This document shows, in pieces, positions 1 to 5,771 of a stretch of DNA of 5,973 nucleotides. Below the pieces are notes generated by a model that searched no databases, was not told the origin of the DNA, and was given only the letters and a program-made list of their open reading frames with translations. The stretch covers positions 1-5,973 of the forward strand of contig JACDBM010000219.1 of the NCBI GenBank assembly GCA_013694945.1. Reading direction: 5' to 3'. The DNA comes from Chthoniobacterales bacterium (GTDB taxonomy: Bacteria > Verrucomicrobiota > Verrucomicrobiia > Chthoniobacterales > UBA10450). Every line of letters starts with the position of its first letter. The first letter of the stretch is position 1. The position numbers and the translations under genes are program-made.

Positions 1-565
1 ACTCGATATGCAGCTCCGGCGGAACGAACGGTGGAATTGGTGGACCGCCACCGAGCCGGACTCCGGCAATGTCGCCGCCAAATACCGTGTCGTCCCAATG
101 ATAAACATGATGATGACTGGCGTGGCCCCGTGTCGCGAGCGCACGGAACTCGAAAGGCGGGACGCGGATGACATCCAGGTCCTCCAGGACAATAACGTTG
201 CGCTCTGACACGGGCGCGACCCGACCCCAGAGCCGCTGCATCTTGTCACCAAAGATGCGGGCGGCGGAATTAACGATCTTCGCAGGATCGAGAAGGTGCC
301 GTGCTCCGTCTGGATGCACGTAGATGGTGGCGCCAAGTTCCGCAAAGCGCCACGCGGCCCCGGCATGGTCGAAGTGAATATGACTGAGGAAAACGTGCCT
401 TACGTCCTCTAGTCGCGCACCAATTTGCGTCAGTTCCGCCGCGACATTTCGAAAGGTTGACTCGGGGCCGGTGTCAAAAAGGACAATCCCTTCATCGGTT
501 TCCAGCGCTGTGACCGCGATAATGCCGACGCGATCCAGCTGTCGTGTGTCGAGGACATGGACCAC
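1..565 (-). CDS. MBL-fold metallo-hydrolase (N-terminal 188 residues, cut by the left window edge)
   Basis: My reverse-strand reading gives 188 uninterrupted codons of a metallo-beta-lactamase-fold (glyoxalase II-like) metal-dependent hydrolase. The strand motif DTG is at residues 31-33. The metal-binding HxHxDH motif reads HIHFDH at 62-67, so His62, His64, Asp66 and His67 are in place. The third ligand His148 is in GHASHH, and the bridging Asp165 is in FGGD. The last His of the fold would lie beyond the window. The Gly/Pro-rich stretch after Asp165 (GGGPPIPPF) is seen in many MBL hydrolases of unknown substrate. The start is GTG at 565, because an in-frame TAG at 572-574 rules out anything further upstream and there is no ATG near. 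No good Shine-Dalgarno is visible. The gene begins 22 bases after the Tricorn stop on the same strand, so co-transcription is likely. No signal peptide is seen, so it is probably cytoplasmic. The fold is clear; the substrate cannot be told. Confidence 0.9.
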   Translation of the reverse strand, partial: MVHVLDTRQLDRVGIIAVTALETDEGIVLFDTGPESTFRNVAAELTQIGARLEDVRHVFLSHIHFDHAGAAWRFAELGATIYVHPDGARHLLDPAKIVNSAARIFGDKMQRLWGRVAPVSERNVIVLEDLDVIRVPPFEFRALATRGHASHHHVYHWDDTVFGGDIAGVRLGGGPPIPPFVPPELHIE

Positions 566-587
566 GGCGCGCTATCTTGACGATCTT

Positions 588-3500
588 TTACCTGCTTGGG
601 TTTCGGTCCGGATACGGCGGCACGGGCGGTAAATCGAAGCCTTTTGTCTTCAGCTCTGCCTGCATTTCTTCGACCGCTTTGTTGAGCTGCTGATCTTCCC
701 CGCGGAATTCCTTCAGCGGATCGTTGTCGACGACGATGTCGGGGTCAACCCCATGGCTCTCGATGACCCACTCTTTTCCGTCTTTCGAATACGGCGCAAA
801 CTCTGGTTTCGAGAGCTGCCCGCCGTCCGTAAACGGCAGGGAACCGCGAATCCCGACGACGCCGCCCCAAGTGCGTTTGCCGATCAGCTTGCCCAAGCCT
901 AACGACTTGAAGCGATACGGGAAGATGTCGCCATCAGATGCGGAGAACTCGTTAATCAAAGTCACCATCGGGCCAAGAAACGTCTGCGGCGGATTGGTGT
1001 CGGGCACGCCGTTGCGGGCGATCTCCACCATCACGAGCGTGCGGCGGAGGCGATCGATCACGAGCGGCGATACGAATCCGCCGCCATTACCGCGCACATC
1101 CACGATGAGCGCCTTTTTTCTGATCTGCGGGAAGTAAAGCTTGGTGAATTGACTCAGGCCCGGCTCCCCCATGTCTGGGATGTGAATGTAGCCAACCTGG
1201 CCGCCGGTTTTTTTCGCCACTTCATCAATATTCTTCTGCACCCAGGCGCGGTAATAGAGCGGCGCTTCGTCGGCGGTCGGCACGACGGTGATGTCACGCG
1301 CTCCATCGTCGCTCGGCCGTGAATTGACCCGGAGGATGACTTGCTTCCCGGCCGTGCCAATAAGCGCCTCGTAAAGGTTGGCCAGCGTGGCAACGGGAAT
1401 GCCGTTCACAGCCAGGAGGTAGTCGCCGGGCTTGACGTTCAGACCAATGGCGAGCAAGGGAGAGCGCGTGCGATCGTCCCAATTTTCGCCGGGTAGAATT
1501 CGTTCTATCTTGTAAGCCCGCGTCGCCGGATCGCGCGAGAACTCAGCGCCCAGCAGGCCCGTCTTGATCCGGGGAGTTTCAGGGCGTTCCCCACCGCCCA
1601 CATAGGCATGCCCGTTGTTTAACTCACCGATCAGCTCACCGAGCAAGTAGGTGAGATCATTGCGGTGATTCACGAAAGGAACGAGCGGCGCATACTTGTC
1701 GCGCATCGCTTTCCAATCGACGCCATTCATGTTCGGCGCGTAGAAGAAGTCGCGCATCTGCCGCCAGGCTTCGAAATAAATCTGGTTCCACTCCGCGTGG
1801 CGATCGAGCTGCAAGTCGAGTCCCGCGAGTTTGAGCTTGTAATCCTTCCCCGCCTTTTCGTCCTTTAATTCCAGCTTCTCTTTGGGGAGATCCACGATCG
1901 CCCAATCCTTGTCGACCTTGACCAGCATTTTCTTGCCATCTGCCGTGATTTCGTAGCTGTTGACGTCGCCAAGCACCGTCTCTTTTCGATCTTCCAAGCT
2001 ATAGACACAGAGGTGCGATTTCCGGTTTTCGGGCTCGGCGCTTTCGTCGTCATCATCGCGATCGTCCGCTACCGTCCGGCGCAGATAAAATATCCGATCA
2101 CCCACCATGCGCAGATCACTGTAATCCGCCGGTGGGATCTTGAGGGCGATGAGCCGATTTTGAATACCATCGAGGTCGACTTTGACTACGACGGGCTTCT
2201 TCGGTTCCTCCGGCTTCTTGTCTTTTGAATCTTTCGCATCTGCTTTCTTGTTAGGCTCATCCGGCTTCTTCGCGTCGGCGTCCTTTTCTTTGTCCTTCTT
2301 GTCGTCTTTGCCGACTTCATCGCTGCGAGGTTCCAGCGGTGAGGGTGTTTCCTTTGAAAGCGTGACGAGATAGACGCGCCCCATGTCGCGATAAACATTC
2401 ACGAAGTCCCCTTCCCCGAATGTCGGCTTGAAGTCGCGGCTGGAGGTGAGGAGCAGATACTTTCCGTCATCACTGAAGACGGAATTTCCGGACGCATACC
2501 AATCGTCCGTGACGGCCACCGGCTTTTTATCGACTGTCGAGAAGAGATAGACTTTCGGCATTCCGTTCTCCTCCGGCCGCTCCCAGGCGATCCACTGGCT
2601 GTCGGGCGACCAGCCATAACTGCGCAGCTCGCCGGATTTATCCTGATCGACCAGCGTGACGTTTTTGCTGGGAATATCGACGAAGCGCAGCCGCTGCATC
2701 CGATCGGCCCAGAGCAGCTTCTTGCTATCGGGCGACCAGACGGCTCGGTAGAAATAAGTGTCGGCGCCGCCGGTTACCTGTTGCGCTTCGCCTTTGCCGT
2801 CCTGCGGCCTGACGTAAAGCTCGTTCTCGCCCGTGACATCGGAGTTGTAGGCGATCCACTTGCCGTCCGGCGACCAGATCGCGTCGCGCTCGTGCGCGTT
2901 TCCAGTTCTCGTTAAATTCCGTGGTGTGCCGTCCTGGCCGGGAATGGAGTAAAGCTCACCGCGCGCCACAGCAATGACCCGGTGACCGTCAGGCCCGGGT
3001 GCGATCGATTCAATGTGCTTCGAGGCATCGACCATTCCCGCGCGGCCGGAGGAGAGGTCTTCCTTGATTGCAATCGGCACTTGGGCGGTCTGACCACTGC
3101 CAAGGTCGTAGCGCCAGATGGAGCCTGCTTGTTCGAAAACAACCGCATCCTTGCCGAGGGACGGGAACTTAATGTCAAAGTCATTGTAGGTCGTGAGCTG
3201 CTTCGTCTCCCTGGTTGCAAGGTCAGTGGCAAAAAGATTCATCCGACCAGTGCGATCGGAAATGAAATAGACGCGGTTGTCGGGACCCCACATGGGGCAG
3301 ATGTCCTGCGCCGCATCATTCGTTAGGTTCTCCGTCTGCCCGGTCTTAAAGTCGTGAATCCAAATATCGTCGGCCATGCCGCCGCGGTAGTGCTTCCAAG
3401 TGCGGAACTCGCGGAAGATGCGGTTGAAGGCGAGCTTGGAATCGTCCGGCGAGAATGAGGCGAAGCCTCCGCGCGGGAAGGGCAATTGCTGCGGCAGCTC

Positions 3501-4016
3501 AGCGTCAAGGCCGACGGTGTAAAGCTGCCCGTTGAACGAGTTGTAGGAACTCATGCGCGAGCGGAACACGACGAGCGGCTTCGTGTTCTGCCATGTCATG
3601 ACGATATTGTTCGGCCCCATCCGGTCCGAGATGTCGTCGCGTCCAAGCGTCGCAGTCGTGGTGAGCCGTTTCGGCGCGCCGCCTTCGCCCGGCATCACGT
3701 AGACCTCCGTGTTCCCGTCGTAGTGAGAGGTGAACGCGAGTTGCGCTCCGTCCGGAGAGAAGCGCGGAAAGGACGTGTACCCTGGGCCAGTCGTTAGGCG
3801 GCGTGCCGTCCCGCCATCCTTGCTGACGCTGTAAAGCTGCCCTGCATAGCAGAAGACAATCTGCTGCCCGTTTGTGGTCGGAAAGCGCAGCAAACGCGTC
3901 GCGTCCGGCACGGGCTGAGCGGGCGCGGTGGAAACGGAGAGCAGGCCGGAGGCGAACAGTGCGAGGAGCGCGAAGCTTCGGGAGGCGAGAGGCATGGTGG
4001 TGGAGAAGAACGCCAT
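588..4016 (-). CDS. Exported Tricorn-like S41 serine protease with beta-propellers, PDZ and C-terminal catalytic domain
   Basis: Tricorn proteases degrade oligopeptides; archaeal Tricorn works behind the proteasome. Counting from ATG 4016: signal peptide 1-33 (hydrophobic core FALLALFASGLL, APA before the likely cut), so this one is exported. Propeller repeats of SPDG/SPDS type lie near 83-97, 185-199, 240-262, 379-402, 425-439, 467-480 and 512-526. A Lys/Asp/Glu/Pro linker spans 565-607. The C1 helical domain is about 734-809 with catalytic His803 (NNGHAYV); PDZ about 819-899; S41 domain about 939-1099 with RGNGGG at 975-980, nucleophile Ser1027 (SASDGD) and Glu1086 (IESHGV). Tricorn Ser745, the residue before the catalytic His, is Gly here. 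The length is near the usual 1,050-1,150. Starts TTG 4034 and ATG 3995 are also in frame; 3995 gives the tidiest signal peptide, and none has a clear Shine-Dalgarno. It is the first gene of a pair with the MBL hydrolase. Confidence 0.96.
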   Translation of the reverse strand: MAFFSTTMPLASRSFALLALFASGLLSVSTAPAQPVPDATRLLRFPTTNGQQIVFCYAGQLYSVSKDGGTARRLTTGPGYTSFPRFSPDGAQLAFTSHYDGNTEVYVMPGEGGAPKRLTTTATLGRDDISDRMGPNNIVMTWQNTKPLVVFRSRMSSYNSFNGQLYTVGLDAELPQQLPFPRGGFASFSPDDSKLAFNRIFREFRTWKHYRGGMADDIWIHDFKTGQTENLTNDAAQDICPMWGPDNRVYFISDRTGRMNLFATDLATRETKQLTTYNDFDIKFPSLGKDAVVFEQAGSIWRYDLGSGQTAQVPIAIKEDLSSGRAGMVDASKHIESIAPGPDGHRVIAVARGELYSIPGQDGTPRNLTRTGNAHERDAIWSPDGKWIAYNSDVTGENELYVRPQDGKGEAQQVTGGADTYFYRAVWSPDSKKLLWADRMQRLRFVDIPSKNVTLVDQDKSGELRSYGWSPDSQWIAWERPEENGMPKVYLFSTVDKKPVAVTDDWYASGNSVFSDDGKYLLLTSSRDFKPTFGEGDFVNVYRDMGRVYLVTLSKETPSPLEPRSDEVGKDDKKDKEKDADAKKPDEPNKKADAKDSKDKKPEEPKKPVVVKVDLDGIQNRLIALKIPPADYSDLRMVGDRIFYLRRTVADDRDDDDESAEPENRKSHLCVYSLEDRKETVLGDVNSYEITADGKKMLVKVDKDWAIVDLPKEKLELKDEKAGKDYKLKLAGLDLQLDRHAEWNQIYFEAWRQMRDFFYAPNMNGVDWKAMRDKYAPLVPFVNHRNDLTYLLGELIGELNNGHAYVGGGERPETPRIKTGLLGAEFSRDPATRAYKIERILPGENWDDRTRSPLLAIGLNVKPGDYLLAVNGIPVATLANLYEALIGTAGKQVILRVNSRPSDDGARDITVVPTADEAPLYYRAWVQKNIDEVAKKTGGQVGYIHIPDMGEPGLSQFTKLYFPQIRKKALIVDVRGNGGGFVSPLVIDRLRRTLVMVEIARNGVPDTNPPQTFLGPMVTLINEFSASDGDIFPYRFKSLGLGKLIGKRTWGGVVGIRGSLPFTDGGQLSKPEFAPYSKDGKEWVIESHGVDPDIVVDNDPLKEFRGEDQQLNKAVEEMQAELKTKGFDLPPVPPYPDRNPSR
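2196..2324 (-). repeat. Low-complexity tract coding the charged Lys/Asp/Glu/Pro linker of the Tricorn-like protease
   Basis: This stretch encodes about 43 residues (565-607 from ATG 4016) made almost only of Lys, Asp, Glu, Pro, Ala and Ser, between the second propeller and the rest of the protein. On the coding strand it is rich in purine runs of GAA/AAG/GAC type, and the motif AAGAAGCCGGA occurs twice. A shorter acidic patch (ADDRDDDDESAEPEN) follows at residues 650-664. It looks like a flexible, solvent-exposed linker. The frame is kept through the whole tract. Confidence 0.6.
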
Positions 4017-4034
4017 GCTGCCGCAGTGATGCAA

Positions 4035-4089
4035 CCGCGATTTGCGGCGGCTTCCGTTTCGATAATCTTGACCTGACGCGATTTGCGTC
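4035..4089. promoter_or_regulatory. Two matching inverted repeats, 41 bp apart, upstream of the Tricorn-like gene
   Basis: The 11-mer CGCGATTTGCG occurs exactly at 4036-4046 and again at 4077-4087. Each copy is the heart of an inverted repeat with the same five-base centre GATTT: CCGC/GCGG arms at 4035-4038 and 4044-4047, and GACGC/GCGTC arms at 4075-4079 and 4085-4089. The copies start 41 bp apart, close to four DNA helical turns. They sit just upstream of the protease start, where a regulator could bind. They could instead act as RNA hairpins in a leader, or be chance. No convincing -35/-10 pair was found nearby. Confidence 0.4.
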
Positions 4090-4150
4090 GCGCTGACATC
4101 TACCCCTGCGAGTCGTGTTCGGAGGGATCTGGTATTTCCTGAGCGATTGA

Positions 4151-4477
4151 CGAGTCCGACATCCGCTCAACGTCCAAAGCCTCGACAAACTACCCCCGCT
4201 TTTCGCGCTCGGCTTCACTGCCGTTGCGCTGGAAATTCTCCTGCTGAATTTGCGGATGGAGATTGCGCAAGCCGCTCAGGTTGAACGCGCGAGAACGCAT
4301 GACGGCAGGCGGCGAGATTCAGGGATGGTGCATTCCGGTGGGCATCGGCATCACTTCATTCATGATGCCCCCGAACAGATCGCGTGGAGCGGGTGGATCT
4401 ACTTCACGATGGCAATCCTGGTGCCGTTGCACTCCCGTTTTCGACGACGGCTTATCCGCGCGGCCGCGGAGGGGTGA
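4151..4477 (+). other. Open frame resembling a two-helix membrane protein, without a conventional start (possible gene remnant)
   Basis: This plus-strand frame runs from just after a TGA at 4148-4150 to a TGA at 4475-4477. It reads like a membrane protein. A first hydrophobic stretch (PPLFALGFTAVALEILLLNL, coded about 4193-4252) is followed by a polar segment rich in Arg and His. A second hydrophobic stretch (AWSGWIYFTMAILVPLH, about 4382-4432) is followed by an Arg-rich tail (RFRRRLIRAA). Third codon positions are mostly G or C. The first possible starts are TTG 4250 and ATG 4256, both after the first hydrophobic segment, so a complete gene would need a frameshift or a start that I cannot see. 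I do not recognise a family. It may be a decayed gene or chance. Confidence 0.25.
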
Positions 4478-4523
4478 ATGATTCGGAACCGCCGCGCGGA
4501 GCATGCGCGTATCAACTTTTACC

Positions 4524-4679
4524 ATGAGCGATAATGAACAAAAGCACGACAAGAAGAAGGTCACCGCCGCCACGACCGATGCGCCGCAGGAAGAATTCAT
4601 CAGCCAGGAGAATATCCCGTCGAAGTCCGAGACGCCTCCGCCGGAGACTCCCGGCGCTGCGGAGAAACCGGAAGAGTAA
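4524..4679 (+). CDS. Small charged, probably disordered protein of 51 residues
   Basis: The frame from ATG 4524 to TAA 4677-4679 encodes 51 residues. The N-terminus is highly polar (MSDNEQKHDKKK) and the rest is rich in Glu, Pro, Thr and Ala (for example SETPPPETPGAAEKPEE). There is no hydrophobic core, signal peptide or membrane segment, and no known domain. The composition suggests an intrinsically disordered cytoplasmic protein. A second in-frame ATG at 4503 would add seven residues (MRVSTFT). The GGAG at 4498-4501 is too close to 4503 and rather far from 4524, so it does not decide the start. I chose 4524 because the protein then begins in its polar style. The gene ends 65 bases before the DUF2911 gene on the same strand and may share its transcript. 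Function unknown; the main doubt is whether it is translated. Confidence 0.5.
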   Translation: MSDNEQKHDKKKVTAATTDAPQEEFISQENIPSKSETPPPETPGAAEKPEE

Positions 4680-4718
4680 CCAACCCAGCAGCACGGAAAG
4701 TCGCGGCTGGACGGCGTG

Positions 4719-4740
4719 CGGCAGGAGGGCGAGCTTGCCG
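4719..4740 (+). promoter_or_regulatory. Shine-Dalgarno sequence set unusually far from the DUF2911 start, inside a small hairpin
   Basis: A near-perfect AGGAGGG at 4723-4729 lies 15 bases before ATG 4745, longer than the usual 5-10. The arms CGGCA (4719-4723) and TGCCG (4736-4740) can pair and hold most of this motif in a 12-base loop, which would shorten the effective distance to the start. Whether it is used is unknown. The 5-bp stem is weak. Confidence 0.3.
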
Positions 4741-4744
4741 AATT

Positions 4745-5299
4745 ATGAAACGCTTTAATGCTTCCCTCCTAGTACTCCCTGCCCTGCTGCTGGCTCTTTC
4801 TCCCCTCGCCGCACAAGATAAGCAGCGCGTCAGCCCGCACGAAACCGTGAACGCGACGATCGATGGCAACGAAGTCTCGGTTGTTTACGGACGTCCTTAT
4901 TCGAAGGACCCGAAGAGTGGCGAGAAGCGGAAGATCTGGGGCGGCGTGATTCCTTTCAGCAAGGTTTGGCGAATGGGCGCCGACGAAGCGACGCTGCTTA
5001 CCACGAAGCAGCCGCTCGACATGAACGGCACGGCCATTCCTGCGGGAAGTTATTCGCTCTTTCTGCTTCCGGAAGAAGGGGGCAACGCCAAGCTCATCGT
5101 GAACAAGCAGACGGGACAGTGGGGAACGAGGTATGACGAGAAACAGGACCTCGCTCGCATTGAGATGAAGAAGGAAGCCACCGCGAAAACCGCCGATCAG
5201 TTCACGATTGCGATCGAGAAGGCCGATGCCGGCGGTGGTGTCTTGCGCTTGATGTGGGAAGAGGCGCAGTATTCAGTGCCCTTCACGGTCACAAAATAA
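4745..5299 (+). CDS. Secreted DUF2911 domain protein
   Basis: This is a 184-residue DUF2911 family protein, a small exported beta-rich domain of unknown function common in Bacteroidota, Verrucomicrobiota and Acidobacteriota. The signal peptide is clear: MKRF, then a Leu/Ala core at 8-19, then LAAQ with a likely cut after Ala23 or Gln24. Family signatures follow in order: SP at 30-31, VVYGRPYSK at 46-54, PFSKVWRMGADEAT at 70-83, IPAGSYSLFLLP at 98-109, the NKQTGQWGTRYD region at 120-131, and a late LRLMWEE at 167-173. The length is typical for a single-domain member. The mature protein is probably periplasmic or secreted. ATG 4745 places the signal peptide exactly at the N-terminus; the upstream AGGAGG is rather far away. 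The upstream neighbour on the same strand is the 51-residue charged protein. The gene converges on the small lipoprotein frame. No enzymatic role can be assigned. Confidence 0.95.
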   Translation: MKRFNASLLVLPALLLALSPLAAQDKQRVSPHETVNATIDGNEVSVVYGRPYSKDPKSGEKRKIWGGVIPFSKVWRMGADEATLLTTKQPLDMNGTAIPAGSYSLFLLPEEGGNAKLIVNKQTGQWGTRYDEKQDLARIEMKKEATAKTADQFTIAIEKADAGGGVLRLMWEEAQYSVPFTVTK

Positions 5300-5339
5300 C
5301 GCTCTGAGACAATGCGGGTGACCAGCGGCGACAAGGCGC

Positions 5340-5374
5340 CGCGGCTGTGACCGGATTTGACCGGTTGCGCCGCG
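5340..5374. terminator. GC-rich hairpin between convergent genes, possible bidirectional terminator
   Basis: Bases 5340-5354 pair with 5361-5374 to give 14 pairs, including two G-T wobbles and one bulged T at 5346, closed by the six-base loop ATTTGA (5355-5360). It starts 41 bases after the stop of the DUF2911 gene and ends 5 bases before the stop of the minus-strand lipoprotein frame, the place expected for a terminator serving both. There is no T-run on either side, so a classic intrinsic terminator is not proven. Confidence 0.45.
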
Positions 5375-5379
5375 CCAGG

Positions 5380-5577
5380 TTATCGGTCGCCGGAAATGTA
5401 AACCGCAGGGTCCACCGTTTGAAGGGCCCCACCAATAGTCGGCTGGCCGGTCTGTTGCAGCTCCCTTTGCGTATGGACTCGCTTGTCGCTCAATGCCCGG
5501 TGATTAGGGCGAGTGTATGCGGTCGTAGTTGATGTGGTGGTGCAGCCCGCAAAAAGAGCGGCTACACCCCAGGACAA
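5380..5577 (-). CDS. Small putative lipoprotein, possibly frameshifted near its start
   Basis: The minus-strand frame ends at TAA 5380-5382 and encodes 65 residues if TTG 5577 is used. It begins with a short hydrophobic stretch and a lipobox-like LFAGC (Cys12), then a Thr/Ser-rich spacer (TTTSTTTAYT) and a polar tail (HTQRELQQTGQPTIGGALQ). This is the usual build of a tiny envelope lipoprotein. The signal is too short and has no Lys or Arg. Just upstream, ATG 5590 starts MKTI in another frame. Dropping one base at 5578 would join it to give MKTILSWGVAALFAGC, a proper lipoprotein signal. A GGGAGAGG at 5604-5611 lies 13 bases before that ATG but 26 before the TTG, which also favours the ATG. 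So this is either a frameshifted gene, a base error in the sequence, or a TTG-started gene. I recognise no named family. Confidence 0.5.
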   Translation of the reverse strand: MSWGVAALFAGCTTTSTTTAYTRPNHRALSDKRVHTQRELQQTGQPTIGGALQTVDPAVYISGDR

Positions 5578-5590
5578 CGATTGTCTTCAT

Positions 5591-5771
5591 AGCTGAATCA
5601 ACACCTCTCCCGTCCGTACGTCTTAGAAAAAATCGTCCGCGGGCCGGCCTGGATTTCTGCGCATCGACTGCAGATCGACACCGCTGCCGGTCCCAAGGAG
5701 AATTTCGCTCCCAAAGAGCGCATTCGAAGGGGCAGACCCGTTCCCGTCCAGGCTGAAGGAAGTACCCGTGC
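5591..5771. other. Intergenic stretch with no gene seen
   Basis: I see no supported gene here on either strand. On the minus strand it holds a small inverted repeat (CGCTC at 5706-5710 with GAGCG at 5716-5720), a GC-rich patch followed by a six-T run (5627-5632), and the GGGAGAGG (5604-5611) that probably serves the lipoprotein start. The T-run could end transcription from the membrane-protein gene, but the GC patch does not form a good hairpin. Confidence 0.4.

Noticed and set aside
8..208. Plus-strand frame of 66 codons at the left edge
   Set aside because: Antisense to the MBL hydrolase, whose metal-binding motifs fix the minus strand as coding.
724..1137. Plus-strand frame of 137 codons inside the protease gene
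   Set aside because: Antisense to the S41 catalytic domain, whose motifs on the minus strand are unmistakable; its own translation has no domain-like pattern.
1208..1214. Run of seven A on the coding strand of the protease as a slippage or frameshift site
   Set aside because: It encodes Lys-Lys in a frame that continues intact through all catalytic motifs, so there is no sign of a frameshift.
2013..2373. Two plus-strand frames rich in Ser/Phe/Leu, one looking membrane-like
   Set aside because: They are the antisense reading of the Lys/Glu/Asp codons of the charged linker, which always gives Phe/Ser/Leu; an artefact.
3505..4218. Minus-strand frame of 237 codons overlapping the start of the protease gene
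   Set aside because: Arg/His-rich shadow in another frame over the signal peptide and first propeller; no recognisable features.
4035..4250. Sigma70-like promoter boxes (for example TTGACG at 4147-4152) between the divergent genes
   Set aside because: No -10 box at a proper spacing on either strand; single-box matches are expected by chance.
4263..4481. Second plus-strand frame overlapping the membrane-like frame
   Set aside because: Contains one hydrophobic stretch (GWCIPVGIGITSFMM) but otherwise Arg/Ser-rich sequence; less coherent than the frame ending at 4477. It could matter if that region is a frameshifted remnant.
5627..5632. Six-T run on the minus strand after a GC-rich patch, as an intrinsic terminator
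   Set aside because: The GC patch (GGCCGGCC, CCGCGG) is made of self-palindromes and gives no proper stem-loop next to the T-run.
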